From Candidatus Caldilinea saccharophila (GTDB taxonomy: Bacteria; Chloroflexota; Anaerolineae; Caldilineales; Caldilineaceae), in the NCBI GenBank assembly GCA_016710365.1, contig JADJVW010000028.1, positions 53,457 to 117,456 of the forward strand: a stretch of DNA of 64,000 bases. The letters are read 5' to 3'. Shown here in pieces: positions 7,922 to 16,949 of this stretch. The stretch's first letter is position 1. Every line of letters starts with the position of its first letter. Both the position numbers and the translations under genes were made by a program. The notes below the pieces were generated by a model. The model did no database searches. It was not told the DNA's origin and worked only from the letters and a program-made list of their open reading frames with translations.

Positions 7922-10394
7922 TCCTCTCGCGCATTTTCAGCTCGCCGCAGGTCAGCACCAGTCTCCGGATCGTAGTGACAGAGTTCCAGCGCCCTTGCGC
8001 CACGTCGGCGATTGCGTCCGGATGTTCGAGCAACTGATGCAGTACGCCGGCGCCACCCTCTGACGCCTCGTAGAAGAGAAGCATGCGCCGGTTGTTCTGG
8101 TCCGGCAGCGGCTCTGCCGCCAATTCACTGTCCTCCAATTGATAGAGCACCTGGATCGCACTCTTGAGCGCCGGCGCCAAGGAAGCCATCACCTCCACGG
8201 GCAGCGCCTCCGCCGGCTCGATCAGCAGGCAATTTTTATGATCTTCCGCAAAGGGGATCACGCGCTGCTTGACAGGCCCCAGCACATCGGTGTCGCTGTC
8301 GTCCGGGTTATCCTCGTTGCGACCCCATCTACCGCGCTCCACGTCAAGCACGAAGCCGGGTTGGCTGGTGGGTTTGCGCCGCCGCCACCCCAGATTGATG
8401 CGCCAGACCGTTGCCGACTGGCTGTAGGCCAAGCGCAGCAACGCGTTGCCCTGTGCATTACAGGCTTCAGCAACGCGCGTGCTCGTCTGCACATTGCCAC
8501 GGTCGAAGCGCACCGCGGTGCGCAGGTCGTACCCCATGCGCATGCGTTCCTCTTCATCTGAATTGATGCGGTCGCGCCGCCGTGTCGAGACATTCTGCAT
8601 GCGCATCAGCGACTGCGTGAGGTCGGTCAACTTCATGCCGCACTGCTGGCACAGGTCATCGTTGGAAACCCCTTCCACGACCGGATGAAGATGACCGCAG
8701 TGCGTGCAGATTTTGGCGCTGCTTGTGACAAGCCCCTGGTCACCGTGCGCCTCGGCTGGCAAGATAACCCGATCCACGACATAGCGCGACCCCTCGTGAT
8801 AGATGATGCTGCGGGGTCCAAATTCAGAGATGGCCAGGAAGCGCGGGCGGTTCAGATATTCATCCCTGTCGCTCTTCTTCATGCGCCGTCCGCTGATGTA
8901 GGCCGATAGCGGCAGGCGAGGGAAATTGTAACCTGGCAGAAACCCTTCACTGGCAAAATAGCGATAGCTGTAGAAATCGGACTGGAAGCTGCCGCCGTTG
9001 GTCAGCAGTTCCATCTGGCTTTCTGCCTCCTCGCGCAGCCGCCGCGCCGCGGCTTTGTCGCTTACACTGCGCGACGCGTCGCCAATGATCTTGTTCTGGA
9101 CATCGCGCTGCTTGCGTGCGGAGCGGTAGAGGTCGCGCCACCGATCACACGCTTGCTCAAAACGCGCAGGCACTTGCCCCAGGGTGAGATCAAGCCAGCC
9201 GGGCCGATACCATGGCGCAGAAGTCAACTCGTTACCCAGGCTGGCAAGCACATTCTCTGCCTGCAAGCACGCGCGGGCGCGCACGCTTGCCATGTTAAGT
9301 GTATCCCAGACCGTTTCCTTGATCTTGAGACTCGGATGGTCACCCTCGACGTCGAGCACCTGCATCAGAGAGGAGCCGAGGTAGAGCCCTGACTCAGCCA
9401 GCCAGATCGCATGCACATGCGCCCTCACCAATTCTTCATTGCCCAGGTCGATGCGCGGTGGCTTCACCGAACCGGCCACCATCTGTTGTGGCCGGCGGAA
9501 GAAGTACTGGTCGTGCGGGCTGCCCGTCGTACAATAGGTGAGGACGAGGGCCGGCTGACCGCTGCGCCCGGCGCGGCCGCTGCGCTGTGCATAATTAGCG
9601 GGCGTTGGCGGCACATTGCGCAGGCCCACCGCGTTCAGTTGAGCAATATCGACGCCCAGTTCCATCGTGGGCGAGCAAAAGAGCAGCGGCAGGTCTGCCT
9701 TGCGAAAACGCTCTTCCCGGTCGATACGCTCGTCGGGGGCTACCTGGGCCGTGTGCTCCTTGGCACGCAGTCCCTGGAAACGCCTGGCTTCGCTGCGGTA
9801 GAACCGAATGAAAAATTCATTGGTCTGTCCGCCAGTGGCGGCGGCACGCGGCACACGGATCGGGTCACGCAGTGGCTCGCTTCCATCGCCCGCCTTCCAG
9901 ATCATTCCAGCCGCACGCACCATATAGCCCGGCGCGTCCTGCGCGTCGCGCTGTTCATGCACTACTTCGACCAATCCGGCCAACCTCAGCATCTCAAAGA
10001 GCCGGACAATGATCTGCTCCGTCTCCTCACTCGAAAGCTTCTGGTGATAGTGTGGCAGCGTGTCGGCGCGGCGCAGATACAGGCCAAAGCCACCACGACC
10101 CGAAACATAGATGGCTTCACCGCTATCCCCCGGCTGCGAACGCCGGGGGTAGGCGACAAAACTGCGCGCCATCTGTTCGGTCTCGTCGATCGCCCACGGT
10201 TCGCCCAGCCACTGACTGCCCAACTGCTTGATCGTCTCCTGGTAGGTAGGATTGAGATAATCCACGCTGATGGCAAGCTCACGACGTAGAAAATCCAGCA
10301 ACGTTTTGCAAAGTTGTTCACGAATCGTCGGCCTAGCATCCGCCAGCGCGGGACTTCCCGCACGCGGCGACGCGCGCAAGTCACGCGGCAGCAC
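7893..10394 (-). CDS. DUF1998 helicase (DrmA/DrmB- or DruE-like), 5'-truncated
   Basis: 833-aa open frame from a GTG. It contains a superfamily 2 helicase C-terminal domain (LLFCSPTMELGVDIAQL, YAQRSGRAGRSG), a zinc-ribbon-like CTHCGHLHP...CQQCG, and DUF1998 (LLFYEASEGGAGVLHQLLEH). The DEAD-box half with Walker A and B is absent. Sequence resembling a helicase interior starts at REQLCKTLLDFLRREL, right after a 21-bp tandem repeat (10360-10527). Near 8003 (CAAGGGCGC) another frame picks up the family's expected ending ALELCHYDPETGADL...ACYDCLMSY, so the annotated C-terminus is a frameshift product. Such proteins are core parts of DISARM and Druantia. Without its N-terminal half this copy may be inactive. 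Confidence 0.82.
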   Translation of the reverse strand: MLPRDLRASPRAGSPALADARPTIREQLCKTLLDFLRRELAISVDYLNPTYQETIKQLGSQWLGEPWAIDETEQMARSFVAYPRRSQPGDSGEAIYVSGRGGFGLYLRRADTLPHYHQKLSSEETEQIIVRLFEMLRLAGLVEVVHEQRDAQDAPGYMVRAAGMIWKAGDGSEPLRDPIRVPRAAATGGQTNEFFIRFYRSEARRFQGLRAKEHTAQVAPDERIDREERFRKADLPLLFCSPTMELGVDIAQLNAVGLRNVPPTPANYAQRSGRAGRSGQPALVLTYCTTGSPHDQYFFRRPQQMVAGSVKPPRIDLGNEELVRAHVHAIWLAESGLYLGSSLMQVLDVEGDHPSLKIKETVWDTLNMASVRARACLQAENVLASLGNELTSAPWYRPGWLDLTLGQVPARFEQACDRWRDLYRSARKQRDVQNKIIGDASRSVSDKAAARRLREEAESQMELLTNGGSFQSDFYSYRYFASEGFLPGYNFPRLPLSAYISGRRMKKSDRDEYLNRPRFLAISEFGPRSIIYHEGSRYVVDRVILPAEAHGDQGLVTSSAKICTHCGHLHPVVEGVSNDDLCQQCGMKLTDLTQSLMRMQNVSTRRRDRINSDEEERMRMGYDLRTAVRFDRGNVQTSTRVAEACNAQGNALLRLAYSQSATVWRINLGWRRRKPTSQPGFVLDVERGRWGRNEDNPDDSDTDVLGPVKQRVIPFAEDHKNCLLIEPAEALPVEVMASLAPALKSAIQVLYQLEDSELAAEPLPDQNNRRMLLFYEASEGGAGVLHQLLEHPDAIADVAQGRWNSVTTIRRLVLTCGELKMRERSARQPVTTA

Positions 10395-10527
10395 GCTTCG
10401 GCCACGCGGCGACGTTCTTCATGCACGCGGCGCCACGAACAGATCACGCGGCAGGATGCTTCGGCCACGCGATATCACTTTTCGCGCACGCGGCGACGCG
10501 CTCAGGTCACGCGGCAAAACACTTTAC
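10360..10527. repeat. 21-bp tandem repeat, eight degenerate units
   Basis: Eight units of exactly 21 bp, each starting (G/T/C)CACGCGGC followed by a variable 12 bp ending CGG, AAG, CAT and so on; first unit 10360-10380, last 10507-10527. The period equals seven codons, giving heptads of the form xRGxxLR on the plus strand and xxPRxxR on minus. It lies at the truncated 5' end of the DUF1998 helicase. No known repeat family recognised. Confidence 0.9.
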
Positions 10528-10836
10528 ACTTGCATAAAGCGTGTCAGGTAAGTTTATACAAGCTCAATTAGCGACTGGTTTTAAGGGAATGAGCAGTGGC
10601 TTTTCATCTGTGTCATCTGTGGATGCCTTCTCTTTACACTGCCGCCAGCGCAGACGTAGCTCTCACCTTGGCATTGGGTTGGATGGCAAAAACTATCCCC
10701 AGATAACGCAGATGTCACAGATTTTAAAGAAACTCTGTTGGCGACTGATGGGTAAAGGGGCCATCTCAAGCTTTTCATCTGTGGATGCCTTTTCTTCTGT
10801 GATAAATGGGTGGTGGTCAATCTGCTGAGTGCGACA
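10528..10836. other. Intergenic stretch with two copies of a TTTTCATCTGTG...GGATGCC word
   Basis: No convincing gene. Near 10602-10635 and 10771-10800 the same sequence (CTTTTCATCTGTG then GTGGATGCCTT) is repeated, with CCAGATAACGCAGATGTCACAG between. These CATCTGTG-type words are dispersed intergenic sequences; similar ATCCGTGG words occur near 14245-14300 and 54028-54096. Confidence 0.6.
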
Positions 10837-11889
10837 TCACGCAGCATGGCGCATCCGTCTTCCTGAACTCTCGCGCACGATCAACTCCGGCTGCAGCGCG
10901 CGCGTCGTCGGCGCTACCATTTCCTTCCCCTGGACGCGCCGTTCGATCTGCCCATGCAATTCATCCACCGCCACGCGCCCCAACTCCGCCAGATGCTGGC
11001 GCACCGTCGTGAGCGCGGGCCAGAAGAAAGCCGACTCGGGCGTGTTGTCGAAGCCGACAATCGAGATATCTTCGGGCACGCGACGCTGGCTGCCATGACA
11101 GTAGTGCAGTGCGCCCAGCGCCATCTGGTCGTTGCAGGCAAAGATGGCGTCCACATCTGGCCGGCGCGCCAGCAACGCCTGCAACGCGGCCTCACCCGCC
11201 GCTGCCGTCCAGTTGGCCTCGGCAACCAGCGCGGGCGACGCTTCCAACCCGGCCGCGTCGAGCGCGCTGCGCCAGCCGGCAATCCGCTCGCGCACCTCCC
11301 ACCAACTGGGCGGCCCGCTGATGACGCCAATGGCGCGTCGCCCCACATCGATCAGATGCTGCGTCGCCAGAGCGGCGCCCGCGCGGTTGTCGGTGGAGAC
11401 GATCGCGGCGCCGGGCCGGCGTTCCATCGTCAGGAAAACCATGGGCGGCAGCGTCAGCAGGCGTTGCTCGTTGATCCACGCATGATTATCGCCCACTTCA
11501 TGCACGGCCCAGATGATGCCGTCGACGCGGCGCGCGGTCAGTTCGTCGAGCACGGCGTCCACATCCTGACGATCGGGGCGATGCAACAGGTCAAGCAACA
11601 ACGAGTAGCCTAGTTCGGCTGCCTGTTGCTCAATGCCGACCAGGGTGCGCGAAGGGCCGTAATATTCCAAGCCATAGGCGACGACGCCAAGCGTGTTGCT
11701 GCTGCGGTTGACCAGGCTGCGCGCCAGCAAGTTTGGCTGGTAGCCCAGTTCTTCGATGGCGCGCAACACCCGCTCGCGTGTAGCCGCTGAAACTGGTCGC
11801 TTGCCCGTCAGCGCGTTGGAAACCGTGCCAGCCGAGACATGCGCCCGCTGTGCGACATCGACGATGGTGACCGGATGTCTTTGCTGCAT
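10837..11889 (-). CDS. LacI-family transcriptional regulator
   Basis: 350 aa from ATG 11889 (MQQRHPVTIVDVAQRA); the upstream in-frame ATG at 11931 lies too near the promoter. Residues ~8-55 are the LacI helix-turn-helix and hinge (VSAGTVSNALTGKRPVS, ELGYQPNLLARSL). Residues ~65-330 are a periplasmic-binding-protein-like sugar domain (VDGIIWAVHE, ACNDQMALGAL, IVGFDNTPESAFFWP). It probably represses the sugar operon at 13378-22062 and itself: a sigma70-type promoter (11980-12008) and a LacI-type operator (11962-11975) sit immediately upstream. The ligand cannot be read from sequence. Confidence 0.9.
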   Translation of the reverse strand: MQQRHPVTIVDVAQRAHVSAGTVSNALTGKRPVSAATRERVLRAIEELGYQPNLLARSLVNRSSNTLGVVAYGLEYYGPSRTLVGIEQQAAELGYSLLLDLLHRPDRQDVDAVLDELTARRVDGIIWAVHEVGDNHAWINEQRLLTLPPMVFLTMERRPGAAIVSTDNRAGAALATQHLIDVGRRAIGVISGPPSWWEVRERIAGWRSALDAAGLEASPALVAEANWTAAAGEAALQALLARRPDVDAIFACNDQMALGALHYCHGSQRRVPEDISIVGFDNTPESAFFWPALTTVRQHLAELGRVAVDELHGQIERRVQGKEMVAPTTRALQPELIVRESSGRRMRHAA

Positions 11890-11961
11890 GGAAACAGCCT
11901 CTCCAAATTTCCAGGAAATGGTGATTGACAACAGAATTGAGGATGTGGTAAACTCGGCCCA

Positions 11962-11975
11962 TTAAAACGTTTTAA
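11962..11975. promoter_or_regulatory. LacI-type operator
   Basis: Perfect 14-bp palindrome TTAAAACGTTTTAA with the central CG typical of LacI-family sites. It sits just downstream of the lacI -10 box on the minus strand and also just downstream of a possible plus-strand promoter (TTGACA at 11925-11930, TAAACT 18 bp later), so one bound repressor could block both directions. Confidence 0.8.
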
Positions 11976-11979
11976 GAAA

Positions 11980-12008
11980 ATTGTACGTCGTGGCGCTACA
12001 CTTGTCAA
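11980..12008 (-). promoter_or_regulatory. Sigma70-type promoter of the lacI-like gene
   Basis: On the minus strand TTGACA (12008-12003) and TACAAT (11985-11980) are separated by exactly 17 bp; a consensus -35 and 5/6 match at -10. The operator follows within five bases, consistent with autorepression. Confidence 0.8.
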
Positions 12009-12067
12009 CCGTCGATTTTCTCTCCGGCTTCATTGCTCAAATCGCCTGAAATCAGCGCTCCTTTTGA

Positions 12068-12109
12068 CCAGCGGGCGGGGATGGCTACCATCCCCGCCCG
12101 CTGGTTTTT
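12068..12109 (+). terminator. Strong intrinsic terminator with no upstream plus-strand gene
   Basis: A 17-bp perfect stem (CCAGCGGGCGGGGATGG, loop CTA, complement) followed by TTTTT on the plus strand. There is no plus-strand ORF of note before it; it lies about 110 bases beyond the possible plus-strand promoter at 11925, so the two could bound a short RNA. The opposite strand lacks a T-run. Confidence 0.8.
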
Positions 12110-12122
12110 GGCAGCCTGGTGC

Positions 12123-12319
12123 GTAGGTCGGGCTATCAGCCCGACGTAAATGCGTAGGTCGGGTTATCAGCCCGACGTAAATGCGTAGGTCGGGCTATCA
12201 GCCCGACGTAGCCCCCCTCATCTTGTTGAGCATCGTCCCTCCCCCGTCGGCCAGACCTACGCTGGAGGATGCGACCCTCATCGTCGACGCAACATCGTCG
12301 GGCTGGTAGCCCGACCTAC
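12123..12319. repeat. REP-like palindromes, family B
   Basis: Three tandem copies with exact 31-bp period (starts 12123, 12154, 12185), each GTAGGTCGGGCTATCAGCC followed by CGACGTAAATGC. A further copy in the other orientation ends at 12319 (TCGGGCTGGTAGCCCGACC). The rest of the 11890-12443 gap has only the promoter, operator and terminator listed separately. Confidence 0.9.
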
Positions 12320-12443
12320 GGAGGGCGCCCGAAACCTTTGGCAGTCAAGAGTCGCCATCCTGTGGGGACTTGTGGCAAAATAGCTTCGTCATGATTTGAA
12401 GCGAGAAGTTTGTACGACCAACCATTAGCGAACGGAGGACAGC

Positions 12444-13142
<699 letters not shown>

Positions 13143-13155
13143 GTACGAAATAAGG
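13143..13155. other. Short gap after the thioredoxin gene
   Basis: Only 13 bases before the inverted-repeat element begins; no terminator visible. Confidence 0.4.
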
Positions 13156-13356
13156 CACTACAACGGATGCAAGAAAGAAACGGATTTGCTTCGCTGTGTG
13201 ATGGGTCGAGCGCGCTCTAGCGATAGACCCAATCCACTGTTCCGCATCCGCTGCAGTGATTTAGCGCAGAGGAACGGATTTGCTCCGCTGTATAATGCGC
13301 CCATCTTTCTCTAGCGGCAGACTAAATCCGTTGTTTCCCCTGCATCCGCTGTAGTG
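13156..13356. repeat. Two tandem copies of an imperfect inverted-repeat element
   Basis: Copy 1 (13156-13258) begins CACTACAACGGATGC and ends GCATCCGCTGCAGTG, arms 13/15 complementary, with inner pairs (AACGGATTTG, GGGTC/GACCC). Copy 2 (about 13262-13356) shares AACGGATTTGCTCCGCTGT and GCATCCGCTGTAGTG. No ORF; resembles a small non-autonomous palindromic element. Confidence 0.65.
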
Positions 13357-13377
13357 ATTCAGGGCGTTCGCCCCGCC

Positions 13378-14163
13378 CTAGACGATGCCTTCCCGAAACG
13401 TGGGAAACTGGGCGCCACGCCCAAACATTGCCGTGTGGATCGCTCGCGTCGTGGCCTGCGGGTCGACGGCTTGCCAGACGCGCCGACCGATGGCAACCCC
13501 GGCCGCACCGGCCTGCAAAGCATCCTCCACCAGTTGCAACGTGGAGACGTCCGGGGTGGTTTTGGGGCCGCCGGCAACGATGATGGGCACAGGAACGGCC
13601 TGCACGATCTCGGCAAAGCGCGCCACATCGCCGCAATAGTTGGTCTTGATCACGTCGGCGCCGATCTCCATGCCGATGCGCGCCGCATGGGCAATCGCAG
13701 CAGCGTCAAAGAAACGATCCTCCGGCGGCATCATCTCGGCGATGACCGGCATGGCGTAGGGTTCACAGCTTCGAATCAGCGCGGCCAGCCAGCGGTAGAT
13801 GTCCAGATCGCCGTCACGCCCAAAAAAGACAGAAACGGCGACGGCGTCCGCATCGAGCCGCAGCGCGGTTTCCACCTGCGCAATCGGGGTCTCCTGCGCA
13901 CCCTGTGCGCTCAACCCTGCGGTGAGGCTGACGCGCAGCACAAGCGCCACGTCGGGACGCAGCGACGCCTCCGCCGCGCGCAGAAAACCAGGCGAGGCGA
14001 GCACTGCATTGGCGCCACCCGCCAGCACCTGGCCCACAATCTCCGCCGGCCGATCCAACCCTTTGACCGGCCCCAGCCAACCGCCGTGATCCAGCGGCGA
14101 AAGCAGGCATCGGCGTTGCTCCCCCACAAACAGACGGCGCATCCGCCGCGTCTTGCCGAACAT
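13378..14163 (-). CDS. DhnA-type class I aldolase (FBA/LsrF family)
   Basis: About 261 aa from ATG 14163, chosen because GGAG stands six bases upstream; GTG 14175 and ATG 14169 are alternatives. TIM-barrel of the DhnA (archaeal-type fructose-bisphosphate aldolase/LsrF) family: LLSPLDHGGWLGP near the start, Schiff-base lysine in ADVIKTNYCGD, phosphate-binding IIVAGGPKT and GAAGVAIGRRVW. Such enzymes cleave or thiolyse ketose phosphates. As the last gene of the kinase-dehydrogenase operon it probably splits the phosphorylated ketose into DHAP-type and aldehyde products. Exact substrate unknown. Confidence 0.85.
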   Translation of the reverse strand: MFGKTRRMRRLFVGEQRRCLLSPLDHGGWLGPVKGLDRPAEIVGQVLAGGANAVLASPGFLRAAEASLRPDVALVLRVSLTAGLSAQGAQETPIAQVETALRLDADAVAVSVFFGRDGDLDIYRWLAALIRSCEPYAMPVIAEMMPPEDRFFDAAAIAHAARIGMEIGADVIKTNYCGDVARFAEIVQAVPVPIIVAGGPKTTPDVSTLQLVEDALQAGAAGVAIGRRVWQAVDPQATTRAIHTAMFGRGAQFPTFREGIV

Positions 14164-14343
14164 AAGCATCTCCACTTCTTTGCTTGATGATTTGTAACTG
14201 TTCAGCCTGGTTCTATAGACCAGGGGCTAGACGGAAAATTCCGGATACGTTGCAGATGGGAATCCGTGAGCATCCGCCTCATCCGCATCATCCGTGGTCT
14301 ATGCTTGCGATGGCTGAACCGGTACGATGATTTTAGGTAATGG

Positions 14344-15798
14344 TCACCGTGCGAGTGTAGCGTCAGCAAACTCGGTTAGTTGACAATAGCGACGATAGAG
14401 ATCGTCGTACAGCGCCGCGAGTGATTGGGTTGGTGAGCAAACTTCCGAAGCGCCAAATGTGCGCGCTAACGCCGCGTCAAACGTGTTGCGTGGATCGAGC
14501 GCCTGACACGCATACGCGTACAAGCCGCGCGTCACCGTCTCCTCCCCGGCGTAGACGTAAACCGGACGGCCGCAGACATCGGCTATCAATTGAGGCAGCC
14601 CTGCAATCGCTGCGCCGCCGCCGGCCAGGGCAATGGTCTCTATGGCCACATGCAGCCGGTCGAATTCGTCGAGCAGATAGCGCAGGCTGAAGGCGACCCC
14701 TTCGAGCACGGCGCGCAGCAAATGGCTGCGGCTGCACGTCAGCGTCAATCCGTAAAAGGCGCCGCGCAGCGCATCGTTCCAGAAGGGCGTCCGCTCGCCA
14801 GCCAGGAAGGGCAGGAAAAAAGCGCCTTCCGCACCGGCGGGCGCTGCAAACGCCTGTTGGATCGCCGCGTCGAACGGCGTTTGATCGGCATAGAGCGTCT
14901 GCCACGCCCATTGCACCGCCGCGCCTGTGGTGGAGCTGACCCCGCCAAGCAGCGGATAAGGCAGCAGCGGATAGACGTAGAGACGCGCGCCTGTCTGCTC
15001 AACCTGCTGACCCGCGGCCAGTGGGCAGAAGACCATCGACGAGCTGCCCATGCTGCAGGTGACGCGACCTGGCGTTGGCGGCGATCCGCAGAGCAGCGCG
15101 AGCACGTCGCCCGCACCCACGAGCACCTTAACGCCTGGGTCGAATCCATAGCGCGCGCACAGATGCGCATGCACCGCGCCGGCGTCGTCTTGCGCGTGGC
15201 GCAATGGTGGGAGCAGATCCGGACGGATGCCGTAGGCGGTCAGGCGCGACGTAGCCCACATAAGCGTTTCCCAGTCGAGCAGGGCAGCTCCGCCGGCTTC
15301 GGTGACATCCGTGCATTGAACGCCGGTCAGGCGAAAGCGCAGGTAATCCTTGGGCCACAACAGAGACGCACACTGTTGCAAACACTCCGGCTCTTCTCGC
15401 GCCAGCCACAGTAACTTTGGCAAAGTATAGGTCGAGTTGAGATGATAGGGCGCCAATTCCAGGCGTTGCTGTAGTTCGACAGTTTCGGCCACTGCCCTGC
15501 GATCCAGCCACAGGATCGTGGGGCGGATCACCTCGCCCGCCGCGTCAAGCAGCACGGCCGTGTGCATCTGGCCGGTCACGGCAATGGCGCGCACCTGCGC
15601 CAGCGAGTAGGGTGATCGTGCCAATTCCAGGATGGCGGCGTCAAAGGCCTGCCACCACTGCTCCGGGTCGGCCTCGGCCCAGCCCGGCTGCGGCGTGGCG
15701 TAAGTGTAGCGGCGGCTTGCCCGCGCCAGCACCTCGCCCGCCGGGCTGTACAGGACGGCCTTCAACGCCGAGGTGCCCACGTCGATGGTGAGAATCAT
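14344..15798 (-). CDS. FGGY-family carbohydrate kinase (xylulokinase-like)
   Basis: 484 aa, full family length, starting MILTIDVGTSALKAVLY (phosphate-1 motif). Family features in order: GQMHTAVLLDAAGEVI, catalytic aspartate in ILWLDRRA, ATP-domain GAGDVLALLCG, TGAAVQWAWQ, FLPFLAGERTPFWN and the adenosine motif ALAGGGAAI. It phosphorylates a ketose or polyol at the expense of ATP; xylulokinase is the closest common assignment but FGGY specificity is not readable from sequence. Located 18 bases downstream of the dehydrogenase, so co-transcribed. Confidence 0.88.
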   Translation of the reverse strand: MILTIDVGTSALKAVLYSPAGEVLARASRRYTYATPQPGWAEADPEQWWQAFDAAILELARSPYSLAQVRAIAVTGQMHTAVLLDAAGEVIRPTILWLDRRAVAETVELQQRLELAPYHLNSTYTLPKLLWLAREEPECLQQCASLLWPKDYLRFRLTGVQCTDVTEAGGAALLDWETLMWATSRLTAYGIRPDLLPPLRHAQDDAGAVHAHLCARYGFDPGVKVLVGAGDVLALLCGSPPTPGRVTCSMGSSSMVFCPLAAGQQVEQTGARLYVYPLLPYPLLGGVSSTTGAAVQWAWQTLYADQTPFDAAIQQAFAAPAGAEGAFFLPFLAGERTPFWNDALRGAFYGLTLTCSRSHLLRAVLEGVAFSLRYLLDEFDRLHVAIETIALAGGGAAIAGLPQLIADVCGRPVYVYAGEETVTRGLYAYACQALDPRNTFDAALARTFGASEVCSPTQSLAALYDDLYRRYCQLTEFADATLAR

Positions 15799-15816
15799 TG
15801 AGCGTCCATTCTCACA

Positions 15817-16857
15817 TCACTGTTCCCCGTTGACTTCCATCACGATCTTGAGACCGACACGCTGCTTGACCAGCTCAAGTCCCGCAGCAAGCTCCTCCAG
15901 CGGGAGAAGATGGCTGATCAGCGCCTCCGTCTGCACCTGGCCCGCTTCGATCAAGCCGAGCGCCCGATGCATATTTTCGGGCGTGCTGTCGGACGAGCCG
16001 GTGATGATCCATTCGCCGTAGTGAATCTGATTAGGGTCAAGGCTGACCTGATCCTTGGGATAGATGCCGGCAAAGATGTTGAGGCGGCCACCCGGCGCCA
16101 ACAGCTTGACGCACTCTTCGACCATACGCGCCGAGCCGACGGTCAGGGCGATGGCATCCACGCCCCAGCCTGCGGTCGCGTCCTGGACAAACGTGGTGAG
16201 ATTGGTCTGTTGCGGGTCCACCACCCACGTCGCGCCCAACGCCTGCGCCTGCTCGCGCCGCATCGACACCGGGTCGGAGGCAAGGACGCGCGCGCCAAAC
16301 GCACGGGCAACCTGCAAATGCATCAGTCCAATCGGGCCGAGGCCGACCACAAGCTCCACCTCGCCCGGATAGAGGCGCAGCATGTCCTGGCCGCGCAACA
16401 CACACGCCAGCGGCTCCATCATCGCGGCCGCTTTCAGGCTGACGCCGGGGCGGATCGGGTGAATGTTGCGCTGCGGCACACAGACATAGTCGGCATAGCC
16501 GCCGCCATATTGCAGGTAAGTTGGACGCCAGCAGCGGTTGGGGCGGCCGGTGCGGCAGGCTTTGCACACGCCGCATTTGACGATCATGTCCGGCGCAACC
16601 GCCTGGCCGATCTCCAGCTCCTTGACATTTTTACCGACCGCGGCGACGCGCCCCGCCACCTCATGACCGAGCACGCGCGGGAAGGCTACGGCGGAGGAAA
16701 GTCCCGAAAACGCGCGCACATCCCAGGGGCAGATCGCAGCGTAGGCCACCTTGACGAGCACATCATCGTCACCCACCGTGGGAATCGGGAGGTGACGCAA
16801 CTCAACTTCCTGTGGCCGCTCGCACCACATCACGCACATCGTATTTGTCGCTGACAT
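15817..16857 (-). CDS. Zinc-dependent MDR alcohol/polyol dehydrogenase
   Basis: 346 aa medium-chain dehydrogenase. Catalytic zinc ligands: Cys in AAICPWDVRAFSG and His-Glu in VLGHEVAGRV. Structural zinc: four cysteines in KCGVCKACRTGRPNRC. Rossmann GLGPIGLMHLQVA near the middle, followed by SDPVSMRREQA. Likely oxidises a sugar alcohol or sugar to a ketose with NAD(P), supplying the FGGY kinase next to it (sorbitol/threonine dehydrogenase-like). Start ATG 16857. Confidence 0.88.
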   Translation of the reverse strand: MSATNTMCVMWCERPQEVELRHLPIPTVGDDDVLVKVAYAAICPWDVRAFSGLSSAVAFPRVLGHEVAGRVAAVGKNVKELEIGQAVAPDMIVKCGVCKACRTGRPNRCWRPTYLQYGGGYADYVCVPQRNIHPIRPGVSLKAAAMMEPLACVLRGQDMLRLYPGEVELVVGLGPIGLMHLQVARAFGARVLASDPVSMRREQAQALGATWVVDPQQTNLTTFVQDATAGWGVDAIALTVGSARMVEECVKLLAPGGRLNIFAGIYPKDQVSLDPNQIHYGEWIITGSSDSTPENMHRALGLIEAGQVQTEALISHLLPLEELAAGLELVKQRVGLKIVMEVNGEQ

Positions 16858-16949
16858 AGATATTCCTTTTCTGTGAGATTCCTTTTCTGTTGACCTGCTT
16901 TACCGTTTCATAAGCCAGGCTCATGCCGGATGGCGCTGCTAAGAAGGTG

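Noticed and set aside
10270..10551. 93-aa plus-strand ORF with RGxxLR heptads
   Set aside because: Arises from the 21-bp tandem repeat and overlaps the helicase gene antisense; no ribosome site. Kept only as a repeat observation.
11990..12049. 19-codon GTG ORF (ALHLSTVDFLSGFIAQIA) before the orphan terminator
   Set aside because: No Shine-Dalgarno and GTG start; could be chance. Mentioned only within the small-RNA idea.
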